This document shows positions 46,083-55,047 of a DNA stretch of 64,000 bases, one piece after another (the first letter of the stretch is position 1; every line of letters begins with the position of its first letter). Origin of the DNA: an uncultured Hyphomonadaceae bacterium (GTDB lineage Bacteria; Pseudomonadota; Alphaproteobacteria; Caulobacterales; Hyphomonadaceae). The notes below the pieces were generated by a model, which saw only the letters and a program-made list of their open reading frames with translations, searched no databases and had not been told where the DNA came from. The DNA lies in contig CAJXOF010000008.1 of assembly GCA_913057945.1 (NCBI GenBank), forward strand, positions 124,001 through 188,000, written 5' to 3'. The position numbers were made by a program, and so were the translations under genes.

Positions 46083-46697
46083 TTAGCTGTGCGCAAAAAT
46101 ATCCGTTTCGCCCCAGCCCGACAAATCAAGCGTTGCACGGATCGGCAGGAACGCAAAACAGGCCTCCGCCAATTCGAGCCGGCCTTCGCGCTTCAGCATG
46201 GCTTCCAGCCCGTCCTTGATCTTGTGCAGGTAGAGCACGTCGGAGGCGGCATATTGGAGCTGCGCATCGGACAGTTCGCTGGAGCCCCAGTCGGAGCTCT
46301 GCTGGGCCTTGGACATGTCGGCGCCGGCGATCTCGCGCGCCACATCCTTGAGCCCATGACGGTCGGTATAGGTGCGCGCCAGTTTCGAGGCGATCTTGGT
46401 GCACCAGATCGGCGCGCAATCAATGCCCATCCAGCGTTTCATCATCGCCACGTCAAAGCGCGCGAAATGAAACAGTTTCAGCACTTTGGGATCGGTCAGG
46501 ATTTTTTTGAGGTTCGGACAATCATAATTGCGGTCCAGCTGTACCAGATGGGCCGTGCCGTCGCCGGACGAGAGCTGGACGAGTGTGAGATTGTCGCGCA
46601 ACAGGTTCAGGCCCATGGCCTCGGTGTCGACCGCCACAACCGGGCCAAAGTCGATACCAGCGGGCAGGTCGCCCTTGTGAAGAGTAATGCCGTTCAT
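46083..46697 (-). CDS. rnd: Ribonuclease D-like 3'-5' exonuclease
   Basis: A 204-aa DEDDy exonuclease with all motifs: Exo I VAVDTEAMGL, Exo II FHFARFD and Exo III YAASDVLYL. It lacks HRDC domains, so it is a short RNase D form common in alphaproteobacteria. It is 87 bp upstream of lptC on the same strand. Confidence 0.9.
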   Translation of the reverse strand: MNGITLHKGDLPAGIDFGPVVAVDTEAMGLNLLRDNLTLVQLSSGDGTAHLVQLDRNYDCPNLKKILTDPKVLKLFHFARFDVAMMKRWMGIDCAPIWCTKIASKLARTYTDRHGLKDVAREIAGADMSKAQQSSDWGSSELSDAQLQYAASDVLYLHKIKDGLEAMLKREGRLELAEACFAFLPIRATLDLSGWGETDIFAHS

Positions 46698-46754
46698 GGC
46701 GAGGCTGTAGCACTTCAGGCGTTAAGGGCAAGTGTCTCGGCGCCCCTCAAACAA

Positions 46755-47237
46755 TCAGCGCTGAGCTTTCTTCAGGGCGACGAGCGCCACATCCAGCGCG
46801 GAGAGAAACCGTGACCGATCCGCCTTGGAGAAGGGGGCAGGGCCGCGCGCAATGCCGTCCCCCAGACCAGCGCGCAGGTCGGAATGAATGGCCCGGACGG
46901 CGACGGCGTTGCCGATGGAGGCATCGGTGAAGGGTTTGCCGGTGGGGGAGATGACGGTGGCGCCCGCTTTCAGGGACCGGTCGGCCAGCAGGATGTCCGC
47001 CGTGATGACCACGGATTCCGGCGTGGACGCTTCCGCGATCCAGTCATCCGCCGCATCAAATCCGTCGGAGACGATCTTGCGGCTGACGAGCCGGTGCTCG
47101 GGAATGCGGATATAGGAATTGGCGACGATCACCACCGGCACCGAATGGCGCAGCGCGACCTTGTAGACCTCGTCCTTGACCGGGCAGGCATCCGCATCGA
47201 CCAGGATCTGGGGCAGGGGCGTGTTGGAGTCGGTCAT
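46755..47237 (-). CDS. YaiI/UPF0178 (DUF188) family protein
   Basis: A 160-aa protein. The N-terminal [18 protein letters not shown] and the conserved [24 protein letters not shown] and [19 protein letters not shown] are family hallmarks. The fold is PIN/NYN-like, hinting at a nuclease, but no activity is established. It follows the GNAT gene by 6 bp. Confidence 0.92.
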   Translation of the reverse strand: MTDSNTPLPQILVDADACPVKDEVYKVALRHSVPVVIVANSYIRIPEHRLVSRKIVSDGFDAADDWIAEASTPESVVITADILLADRSLKAGATVISPTGKPFTDASIGNAVAVRAIHSDLRAGLGDGIARGPAPFSKADRSRFLSALDVALVALKKAQR

Positions 47238-47243
47238 CCGCGC

Positions 47244-47696
47244 CTACAGCCTGTGAACCAGCCGGGGCAGGTAGCGTCCGGGAATGGAGCCGGACTCGGC
47301 TTCACCAGCCTGCTCGGCGCCCATATGGACGTAGAATGGCGCCGCGTCCGGATCTGCTTCGATTACCAATTCATGTGCGCCGAGGCCCTGCGCAAAGCGG
47401 CAGGCCCAGACATACAGCATCTTGCCCGTGCCCTCGCCAAGCCGGGTCGGCTCCACGAACAATTTGTCCAGATGGCTCGTGCCCGTCTCATCGACTGAGA
47501 TTTCGGCCAGCCCGGCCACGCCGCGCCGGTCCTCGGCCACGACGATGGCGTCTTTTTCGAGATCCTCTTCGGTCAGGGTGAGTTCATCGCGAAACGCATC
47601 GAGCATGGCATCGTCATAGTTCCAGACAGATTTCGACCGGAGGCACATCTCCGACAGGGACTGCAGCTCGTCCGCTTTGGGCGGTCTCAGGATCAT
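47244..47696 (-). CDS. GNAT family N-acetyltransferase
   Basis: A 150-aa acetyltransferase with the acetyl-CoA loop near EPTRLGEGTGKMLYVWA and the preceding strand HLDKLFVEP. Substrate unknown. Probably co-transcribed with the YaiI-family gene, and diverges from the Y-family polymerase gene. Confidence 0.85.
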   Translation of the reverse strand: MILRPPKADELQSLSEMCLRSKSVWNYDDAMLDAFRDELTLTEEDLEKDAIVVAEDRRGVAGLAEISVDETGTSHLDKLFVEPTRLGEGTGKMLYVWACRFAQGLGAHELVIEADPDAAPFYVHMGAEQAGEAESGSIPGRYLPRLVHRL

Positions 47697-47747
47697 GCCG
47701 AAAATCCTTTCGGGGCGCGGATGTCGCTTGACTCAGGCCGGACAAAT

Positions 47748-47762
47748 GTTCTCTGTATGTTC
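47748..47762 (+). promoter_or_regulatory. LexA (SOS) box of the Y-family polymerase gene
   Basis: Exact GTTC-N7-GTTC, 24 bp upstream of the ATG, with TTGACT at 47728-47733 as a possible -35. The standard alphaproteobacterial SOS operator. Confidence 0.85.
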
Positions 47763-47785
47763 ACTTTTGTGTCCGGGGTATATCC

Positions 47786-49054
47786 ATGCGTTTGCCGACA
47801 GAGATTGAGTCTCTCTATATCGACTTTGATGCCTTTTTTGCAAACGCGGAAAAACATCTGCGCCCTGAGCTGCGCGGCCGTCCTGTCGGGGTGGTGCCGC
47901 TGGCGTCAGACCATACGAGCCTGATTGCCCGGTGCTATCTGGCCAAGGCGTTTGGCCTGAAGCGCGGCACATCCGTACAGGAGGCCCGCGCGCTATGCGC
48001 GGAGATTGCCCTGCCGGTCGCCCGGCATGATGAGTATGTGAAGCTTCACCACAAGATCCTTGAGGAGCTCGACCGACATGTCCCGGTCCGGAAAGTCTGG
48101 TCTGTCGATGAAATGGAATGCGCTCTGATCGGGTCCGAACGGGGCCGGGGCGAGGAGATCGCCGCGAATATCCGTCAGGGTCTCAAGGAGAATATCGGCC
48201 CCTGCCTGACAGCCTCCATTGGTCTGGCGCCGAACCAGTTCCTGGCAAAAGTGGCCGCGGAAATGAACAAGCCCGAAGGCTTCGTCATGCTGCGCCCGGA
48301 AGACCTGCCGGGCCGGTTGTTTGAACTGGAACTGCAGGACTTGCCCGGCATTTCCAGCGGTATGTATGCGCGGCTTGGACGGGCTGGAGTGTATACGGTC
48401 GAACAGCTCTGGAATCTCTCGCCCAAGCAGGCTCGTGCCATCTGGAACAGCGTGGAAGGCGAGCGCATGTGGGCGCAGTTGCGGGGCTATGCGGTGGGAC
48501 GACCGGAAACGGTGCGCCGCATGTTCGGGCACGGCCGTATCCTCTCATCGGATTGGCGCCAGCCGGAAAATGCCCGCGACTGCCTGCGATTGCTGACGGC
48601 CAAGGCGGCCCGGCGCCTGCGGCGGGAAGGCTATCTGGCCAGCGCGCTGCACGTCTCCATCGGCACACAGGACGGGATGCGCTGGGGGGGCGATACGACC
48701 TTCTTTCCGGCGCGGGACGATCACACCTTTCTCCGGAAGGCTTGCGAAGTTTACGATGCGGGGATCCGGGCGCTGGAGGGACGCCGCCTGAAAAAGGTCT
48801 CTGTCATGCTCCACCATATCAGTCAGCCCGGCGATGTGAGTGCAGATCTCTTCGAGCACGCCAACAAGGCCGCTGAGCGCTCCCGGTGGGAGCGCGTGAC
48901 GGATGCCATGGATGCCCTGAATGCCCGCAATGGCGGGTGTGTTGTGTCGCTTGGCCCGCGGAAAGAGCCGCCCGGCGGGTATGCAGGGGCGAAGATTGCC
49001 TTCGGCCGGGTTCCCGATCTCGATGATTTCTTTGTGGTCCGCGCTGACCGATAG
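47786..49054 (+). CDS. Y-family DNA polymerase (UmuC/DinB-like)
   Basis: A 422-aa translesion polymerase. Catalytic carboxylates are retained: Asp13 in YIDFDAFFANAE and Asp108/Glu109 in WSVDEM, so it is not an inactive ImuB. The HhH region LQDLPGISSGMYARLGRAG and the little-finger domain follow; there is no clear beta-clamp motif at the C-terminus that I can recognise. No umuD-like gene is adjacent. The LexA box predicts DNA-damage induction. Confidence 0.9.
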   Translation: MRLPTEIESLYIDFDAFFANAEKHLRPELRGRPVGVVPLASDHTSLIARCYLAKAFGLKRGTSVQEARALCAEIALPVARHDEYVKLHHKILEELDRHVPVRKVWSVDEMECALIGSERGRGEEIAANIRQGLKENIGPCLTASIGLAPNQFLAKVAAEMNKPEGFVMLRPEDLPGRLFELELQDLPGISSGMYARLGRAGVYTVEQLWNLSPKQARAIWNSVEGERMWAQLRGYAVGRPETVRRMFGHGRILSSDWRQPENARDCLRLLTAKAARRLRREGYLASALHVSIGTQDGMRWGGDTTFFPARDDHTFLRKACEVYDAGIRALEGRRLKKVSVMLHHISQPGDVSADLFEHANKAAERSRWERVTDAMDALNARNGGCVVSLGPRKEPPGGYAGAKIAFGRVPDLDDFFVVRADR

Positions 49055-49208
49055 GCGCCGACAGGTCGGGGCCACAGGCCGCCCAGGGTCAGCGCGAAAC
49101 GGCCAAGGATCGTGCGATTGCGTGATATCTTCCACAAGGAGGGGAATTGGTGACTGGTTCTTGCGGTATTTTATCGCTAAACGGTATGAAACAACTCACG
49201 AGGACATT

Positions 49209-51407
49209 ATGCAGATAAAATATCTCCTGTCAGGCGGCGCCGCGGCGATCGCGCTTTCGCTGTCGGCTTGTGACACCAAGACGGATGCCCCCGCGACGTC
49301 GGCTGAGGCAGAAACGCCTGTCGAAGCGCAGGGCCTGCCGGAGATCGTCGTGACGGACGCTGAACTCGAAGGCAACCCATTCCGGCAGGAGTGGGACACG
49401 CCCTATGGCGTGCCGCCCTTCGCAGACATTCGCGACGAGCACTACATGCCGGCGACGAAGAAGGCCATTCTCGAGCTTCGCGCCGACGTGGATGCGATCG
49501 TGAGCAATCCTGAGGCGCCGACCTTCGAGAATACGGTCGTCGCGCTCGATACGGCGGGGGCCTCGCTGAACAAGGTCCTGAGCGTCTTCAGCAACATCAC
49601 CAATACCGATACGAATGACACGCTGAGTGAGCTGGAAGCTGAAATCTGGCCGATGCTGACCCGGGAGACCAATGCAATCAGCTTCAATGAAGACCTCTTC
49701 AAGCGGGTCCAGACGGTCTATGACCAGCGTGACCGCCTTGGCCTCGACGAACAGGATGCCCGGCTGCTGGAGCTGACGCATCGTGAGTTCCTGCGCAATG
49801 GCGCGGCCTTGTCGCCGGAGACCAAGGCCGACGTGGCCGCGATCAATGAAGAGCTGTCCGGCCTGACCACGAAATTCGGCCGCAATTTGCTGCTGTCGAC
49901 CAAGGCCTTCAAGATCGAGGTCACGGACGAAGCGGACCTCGCTGGCCTGTCGGATGACTTCAAGAGCGCCCTGAAAGTCGAGGGGGAGGACAAATGGGTC
50001 CTGACCGTCGACCGGTCCGTCTACGAGACCTTCATGACGCAGAGCGAGAACCGCGACCTGCGCGCAAAACTGTTTGACGGCTACCGCCTGCGCGCGTCCG
50101 AAGGCGAGTATGACAATGGCCCGCTCGCCATCAAGATTGCCCAGCTGCGCGCCAAACGCGCCGAGCTGATGGGCTACAAATCCCATGCGCACTACCAGCT
50201 GGAAACGCGGATGGCGAAAACACCGAAAGGTGCCGAGGAATTCCTCCTGCGTGTGTGGGAGCCGGGCCTTGAGCGTGCAAAGGAAGAGCGCGCCGCCATG
50301 CAGGACATGGTCGGTGACGAGTTCCAGATCGCCGGGCATGATTGGTGGCACTATTCGGAAAAGGTCCGGCAGGAGCTGTATGCCTTCGACGACAATGCGC
50401 TGAAACCGTATTTCGAACTGGGCGCCGTGCGCGCGGGCGCGTCCGACGTCGCCTCGAAACTGCTCGGCGTCACGCTGGAGCCGGTCGAGGTCGAGAGTTG
50501 GAATCCTGACGTCACGGCCTATGACGTCAAGGACGCAGAAACGGGCGAGCATCTCGGCCTGTTCATGGCGGACATGTATGCCCGCGATTCCAAACGGGGC
50601 GGCGCCTGGATGAGCTCGTTCCGCGACACGTCCAACGTTCACGGCAACAATATCCGCCCGATCATTGCCAACAATCTGAACCTGATCAAGCCACCCCAAG
50701 GCGAGCCGACCCTGATGCGGTTCGACGAGGTGGAAACCCTGTTCCACGAATTCGGACATGGCCTGCATGGCCTGCTCACGCAGATCCGCTATTCAACCTT
50801 CTCCGGGGTGGATGGTCCGCGGGACTATACCGAATTCCCGGCCCAGATCCTGGAGCATTGGGCTGGCGCGCCGGAAGTGCTGGCAACGTATGCAAACCAT
50901 TATGAAACCGGCGAACCGATCCCGTTGGAACTCATCGACAAGATGAATGCCGCCGCGACGTTCAACCAGGGCTTCAAGACGACAGAATTCATTGCCGCCT
51001 CGCTGCTCGATCTGCGCTGGCACATGCTGACCTCCGAAGAGGCGGCAGAGATTACGGACGCCCGTGAGTTCGAGCAGAAGGTGCTGGAAGAGTACGGCCT
51101 GATCCCGGAGATCGAGCCGCGCTATCGCAGCCAGTATTTCAGCCACATCTTCGCCGGCGGCTATTCGGCTGGCTATTACGCCTATCTCTGGTCCGAAATC
51201 CTCGACGCTGACGGTTTCACCGCCTTCCGCGATACGGGTGACATCTATGACCCTGAGCTTTCGGCCCAGTTGAAGAAGTGGGTCTACGAGTCCGGTGGCC
51301 TGCGCGAAGCAGACGAGCTTTACCGGAATTTCCGTGGCTCTGACCCGACCATCGAGCCGCTGTTGAAATTGCGCGGCTTCTCCGAGCAGCAGCCCAGCGA
51401 AGGCTGA
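49209..51407 (+). CDS. M3 family oligopeptidase (Dcp-like), lipoprotein
   Basis: A 732-aa zinc metallopeptidase. The HExxH site is TLFHEFGHGLHGLL in the last third, followed by the Glu ligand region (FPAQILEHWA). N-terminal lipobox LSLSAC (Cys21) predicts outer-membrane or periplasmic anchoring. ATG at 49209 follows GAGGACATT; longer in-frame starts run into the upstream gene. Dcp removes C-terminal dipeptides. It ends at a bidirectional terminator. Confidence 0.93.
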   Translation: MQIKYLLSGGAAAIALSLSACDTKTDAPATSAEAETPVEAQGLPEIVVTDAELEGNPFRQEWDTPYGVPPFADIRDEHYMPATKKAILELRADVDAIVSNPEAPTFENTVVALDTAGASLNKVLSVFSNITNTDTNDTLSELEAEIWPMLTRETNAISFNEDLFKRVQTVYDQRDRLGLDEQDARLLELTHREFLRNGAALSPETKADVAAINEELSGLTTKFGRNLLLSTKAFKIEVTDEADLAGLSDDFKSALKVEGEDKWVLTVDRSVYETFMTQSENRDLRAKLFDGYRLRASEGEYDNGPLAIKIAQLRAKRAELMGYKSHAHYQLETRMAKTPKGAEEFLLRVWEPGLERAKEERAAMQDMVGDEFQIAGHDWWHYSEKVRQELYAFDDNALKPYFELGAVRAGASDVASKLLGVTLEPVEVESWNPDVTAYDVKDAETGEHLGLFMADMYARDSKRGGAWMSSFRDTSNVHGNNIRPIIANNLNLIKPPQGEPTLMRFDEVETLFHEFGHGLHGLLTQIRYSTFSGVDGPRDYTEFPAQILEHWAGAPEVLATYANHYETGEPIPLELIDKMNAAATFNQGFKTTEFIAASLLDLRWHMLTSEEAAEITDAREFEQKVLEEYGLIPEIEPRYRSQYFSHIFAGGYSAGYYAYLWSEILDADGFTAFRDTGDIYDPELSAQLKKWVYESGGLREADELYRNFRGSDPTIEPLLKLRGFSEQQPSEG

Positions 51408-51432
51408 TCGGACATCAAGCACCCTCAAAATG

Positions 51433-51467
51433 AAAAGCCCGCCGAAAATCTTCGGCGGGCTTTTTCA
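51433..51467. terminator. Bidirectional terminator between M3 peptidase and ptsN
   Basis: Perfect 14-bp inverted repeat AAAAGCCCGCCGAA/TTCGGCGGGCTTTT around AATC, between convergent genes. Confidence 0.93.
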
Positions 51468-51490
51468 ATTCAGGCTTTTGAAGTGCGGCC

Positions 51491-51961
51491 TCAGGCGGAT
51501 TGTTCGGCGGCCTCGCGGCAGACAATGGCCTTCACCTCGTCAACCGTGCCGGCTTCGCGCAAGGCATCGCGCACAGCGCTCTGGCGGAAGGTGCGGCTGA
51601 CCTGGGCAAGTGCCCGCAAATGGTCGGCACCGGAGGATTTCGGGGCCAGCAACATGAAGACAAGATCACAGGGCCGGTCATCGATGGCTTCGAAATCGAC
51701 GCCGTGGACCAGTCTGAGATAGCCGCCAACCGGCGCTTCGATGCCGTCCAGCCGGGCGTGTGGAATGGCAACGCCTTCGCCAACACCGGTCGATCCGAGG
51801 CGCTCGCGTTCCATGACGGCGTCCTCAATCTCTCGCAGACCAATGCCCGTCGCGTCGGCCAGGGCCTCGGCGAGCGCGTGAATTGCCTGTTTGCGGCTTT
51901 TCGCCTCCAAAGAAGGGATGATTACCCCGCCTTCGAGCAGGGACGTCAAATCAGTCGCCAT
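51491..51961 (-). CDS. ptsN: PTS IIA-like nitrogen regulatory protein (EIIA-Ntr)
   Basis: A 156-aa phosphoryl acceptor of the PTS-Ntr chain with phospho-His68 in GVAIPHARLDG. ATG at 51961 with GGAAAG upstream. It regulates potassium, nitrogen and stress functions by protein contacts. It follows hpf by 23 bp; both usually lie directly after rpoN, from which they are here separated by about 8 kb. Confidence 0.95.
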   Translation of the reverse strand: MATDLTSLLEGGVIIPSLEAKSRKQAIHALAEALADATGIGLREIEDAVMERERLGSTGVGEGVAIPHARLDGIEAPVGGYLRLVHGVDFEAIDDRPCDLVFMLLAPKSSGADHLRALAQVSRTFRQSAVRDALREAGTVDEVKAIVCREAAEQSA

Positions 51962-51984
51962 GAAGTTGCTTTCCGTCTTCCGGC

Positions 51985-52578
51985 CTAGTTCCTCGGGGCG
52001 TTCGCTGGATCCACCCATCCAATGTGCCCGTCTGGTCGGCGGTAGACCATATTCAGCCCCTCATGGCCAGCATTTCTGAACATGAGCGCCGGCACTTCCT
52101 GCAGTTCGAGCTGCATAACGGCTTCAGATACGCTCATTGTCCGAATTGTGTGCGAGGTCTCCGCCACGGTCAGGGGCGTGTCATCTGCCTCTTCCATGGG
52201 CTCTTCATCGGTCGTGTCGTGTCCGTTCACGCGAAACACGGATTCCGGCGCCAGTTCGCTCGGCATCGGGGCCGATGTTCCGGAATGATGATCCTTCAGG
52301 CGGCGCTTGTAGCGGCGCACCCTTTTTTCCATCTTGTCGAGGCTGTTTTCGAGGGCGGCGTAGGGGTCTCCCGCTTTGCCGGTCGACTGGAGAATGATGC
52401 CGGAGGGTAGGTGCACATTGCAGTCGACTTCAACGAAGGGGCCCTGTTGGGAGACGAAAACGCGGGCGTCGCCAGTTCGGTTGAAATACTTACTGACTGC
52501 CGCCTCCAGTCCGTCTTCGATACGGCTCCGCAGAGCCTCGCCGAGATCCATATGCTTGCCAGTAATCTGTATCTGCAC
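51985..52578 (-). CDS. hpf: Ribosome hibernation promoting factor, long form
   Basis: A 197-aa protein: N-terminal S30AE/YfiA domain (1-100, ITGKHMDLGEALRSRIEDGL) and a C-terminal dimerisation domain (about 130-190, MSVSEAVMQLELQEVPALMF), so the long type that forms 100S ribosomes in resting cells. Operon with ptsN. Confidence 0.95.
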   Translation of the reverse strand: MQIQITGKHMDLGEALRSRIEDGLEAAVSKYFNRTGDARVFVSQQGPFVEVDCNVHLPSGIILQSTGKAGDPYAALENSLDKMEKRVRRYKRRLKDHHSGTSAPMPSELAPESVFRVNGHDTTDEEPMEEADDTPLTVAETSHTIRTMSVSEAVMQLELQEVPALMFRNAGHEGLNMVYRRPDGHIGWVDPANAPRN

Positions 52579-52895
52579 GGGCGGTCTCCTTTGTTTTTTC
52601 AGGATTCAAGTATGGCGCAGAAATGCGACCGAGGCGAATCGATTTCCTCATCTTCAAGACTTGGGACGGGAGGGAGGTGGCCTCAAGACCCAGCCGGAGC
52701 CGACCCGGAAAAATTCTCCAAAACCCGCATTCTGGCGAGGCAGCAATACGATGCGTTCTACATGCTCCTTTGAAGAGGTCAGATAAAAACGCCCTGACTA
52801 CAAAGTGGTAAGCCGGGCTCAGTTCGAGTAACCTGTTTTACACTTTCGCGTAGTCTTCTGGATTAATATCCCTTCATCAAGGATGACCTCCACGC
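52579..52895. other. Gene-free region between hpf and HWE kinase genes
   Basis: 317 bp between divergent genes. It should hold promoters for both, but I see no EcfG, LexA, CtrA or sigma-54 consensus and no strong hairpin. Short frames here have no supporting start sites. Confidence 0.6.
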
Positions 52896-54680
52896 ATGTC
52901 GACCGCCGAGCCCGAGGAACCGCAGAACACGCCGGTCACTCTGGCTGGGCGCGAAGCGATGTTCCGGAACACGTTTGAATATGCCAGCGTCGGCATTGCC
53001 CATGTCGGGCCCCAGGGCCAGTGGCTGAACGTCAATCGCTGCGTCTCCGAGATCGTCGGGTATCCGCGCGAAGAATTGCTCAAGATCAGCTTTCAGGACA
53101 TCACCCATCCCGATGATCTGAACCTGGATGTCGGGCTCCTGAATGAAGTCCTTGAGGGGAAGCGGGACACCTACCGGATCGAGAAACGCTATTATCACAA
53201 ATCCGGTCGCATCGTCTGGGTGACCCTTGCGGTCAGCTGTGTCCGGAGTCCGAACGGCGAGGTCGATTATTTCATATCCATCCTTCAGGACATCACGGAA
53301 AAGAAACGGATCAGCCGGGCCCTGGCCGACAGCGAGACCCGGTTCCGCGCAGTTCAGGAAACCAATCCTGACGGGTTCATGATCCTGCGCAGCTTGCGCG
53401 CCATGTCAGGCGAGATCGATGATTTCATCTGGGAATTCGTGAACCCGTCCGCAGAACAGCTGACCGCACGCACGGCAAAAGCCCTGGTCGGCAAGCGCTT
53501 GTCGCAGGAAATGCCGGAAGCCTTCACGCGCGGCCTGTTCGATGTATTTTGCAAGACCGTCGAAACCGGGGAGCCCTGGCAGCGGGAAATATATTATCCG
53601 CAAGACCGGGAGCCGCGATGGTTTCGTTTCACAGTGGCCCGGGTCGGAGACGGATTTGCTGTCTCCTTTCAGGATGTCACGGCGCGCAAGCAGGCAGAGC
53701 TTCAATTGCAGGCGAGCCAGCAACGCCTGCGCACCATTCTTGACGGGGTCGTGTCGATGATCGGCCTCACCACGCCGTCTGGAACATTGCTCAAGATCAA
53801 CGAGGCGTCCTTGCGGCTCACGGGCGCCGCGGGGGAGGATTTGATCGGGCAGCCGATCTGGGAGCACCCGGCCTGGTCCCACACACCGGCCATGCAGGAC
53901 CGGTTGATTTCCGCCTTCAGCAAGGCGAAGGCGGGAAGGCGCATGCGTTTTGATGCGGAAATCCGGGATTCCCGGGGCCGACTGATCCCGGTGGATGTGC
54001 AACTGGCTCCGATTTTCGACGAGGCTAAACAGGTGACAGACATTGTCATGTCTGCAGTCGACATCTCCGAGCGCAAGCGCGCCGAAGCTCACCGCGAGAT
54101 GCTGCTCAGTGAGTTGAATCACCGGGTGAAGAACTCGCTGGCGACCATCCAGGCGATTGCGGCGCACACCTTGCGCGAAGCCTCCACGCTGGAGAGTTTT
54201 CGCCAATCCTTTACCGGACGCCTGCGCGCGATTGCCGCCAGCCACGACCTTCTCGTCTCGACCACCCGGGATTCTGCCGATATTTCCCGGCTCATCCGGG
54301 ATCAGGTGATGGGCTATGCCCCGGCAGGGGAGGCACGGCTTGAGCTGACCGGCCCGCCACTGGTGCTCGGACCGCAGGGATCACACGCTTTCGGGCTGAT
54401 CCTGCATGAATTGGCAACGAACGCGTCAAAATACGGCGCCTTTTCGAACGATTCCGGCCGGCTCAGCATCAATTGGTGTGTTGAAGAGCGTGACGACGAG
54501 CCGGAAGTGATCGTCGACTGGATCGAAAATGGTGGTCCCCCGGTCACGCCCCCTACCCGGAAAGGCTTTGGCAGCGTGCTCATCGAACAGAGCCTGGCGC
54601 ACTCTCTTGGGGGGAAAGCGAACTTAACCTTTGACCCGAAAGGATTAAAAGCTCAGTTTCGCTTTCCAGTAAGAAGGTAG
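52896..54680 (+). CDS. PAS-domain HWE-family sensor histidine kinase
   Basis: A 594-aa soluble kinase with three PAS domains (about 20-145, 150-275 and 280-400) and an HWE/HisKA_2-type transmitter: phospho-acceptor His in LLSELNHRVKNSLATIQAIA (about residue 408) and an ATPase domain (LILHELATNASKYGAFS, then GFGSVLIEQS). No transmembrane helix, so it reads an intracellular signal; one PAS may bind a cofactor. It is followed 7 bp later by a receiver gene. Confidence 0.93.
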   Translation: MSTAEPEEPQNTPVTLAGREAMFRNTFEYASVGIAHVGPQGQWLNVNRCVSEIVGYPREELLKISFQDITHPDDLNLDVGLLNEVLEGKRDTYRIEKRYYHKSGRIVWVTLAVSCVRSPNGEVDYFISILQDITEKKRISRALADSETRFRAVQETNPDGFMILRSLRAMSGEIDDFIWEFVNPSAEQLTARTAKALVGKRLSQEMPEAFTRGLFDVFCKTVETGEPWQREIYYPQDREPRWFRFTVARVGDGFAVSFQDVTARKQAELQLQASQQRLRTILDGVVSMIGLTTPSGTLLKINEASLRLTGAAGEDLIGQPIWEHPAWSHTPAMQDRLISAFSKAKAGRRMRFDAEIRDSRGRLIPVDVQLAPIFDEAKQVTDIVMSAVDISERKRAEAHREMLLSELNHRVKNSLATIQAIAAHTLREASTLESFRQSFTGRLRAIAASHDLLVSTTRDSADISRLIRDQVMGYAPAGEARLELTGPPLVLGPQGSHAFGLILHELATNASKYGAFSNDSGRLSINWCVEERDDEPEVIVDWIENGGPPVTPPTRKGFGSVLIEQSLAHSLGGKANLTFDPKGLKAQFRFPVRR

Positions 54681-54687
54681 GGGGCGC

Positions 54688-55038
54688 ATGCCGAAAATAC
54701 TGTTGTTGGAAGACGATTTCCTGATTGCGTACGATGTGAAGGCGCAACTCGAGGATGCCGGGATGGAAGTGGTGGGCCCGGCGTCGAGCAATGAGGACGC
54801 GGATGCCTTGATCCAGCCAGGCGCAGTCCATGCGGCGGTTCTCGACATGGACCTTGGTGGGGTCACGTCATTTCCCACGGCGTCCCGCTTGAAGGATCTC
54901 GGTATCCCCTTCGTGTTTGTGACAGGCAATGACCAGGCCGAATTGAAGGGGAGCCTGGCCGGGAGTGCAGTCCACACCAAGCCGGTACATTTTCCGCGGC
55001 TGATAGATGCCTTGAAAAATCTCACTGCGTCCGACTAG
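54688..55038 (+). CDS. Single-domain response regulator paired with HWE kinase
   Basis: A 116-aa receiver: acidic pair EDD (8-10), phospho-acceptor Asp53 in VLDMDLGG, Thr79 in FVTGN and the Lys of HTKPVHF. No output domain. Its tight linkage makes it the probable partner of the upstream kinase. Convergent with pspF. Confidence 0.92.
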   Translation: MPKILLLEDDFLIAYDVKAQLEDAGMEVVGPASSNEDADALIQPGAVHAAVLDMDLGGVTSFPTASRLKDLGIPFVFVTGNDQAELKGSLAGSAVHTKPVHFPRLIDALKNLTASD

Positions 55039-55047
55039 CGCGGCAGC

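Noticed and set aside
49230..50768. 512-codon minus-strand frame
   Set aside because: Antisense to the M3 peptidase, whose HEFGH motif and lipobox are intact.
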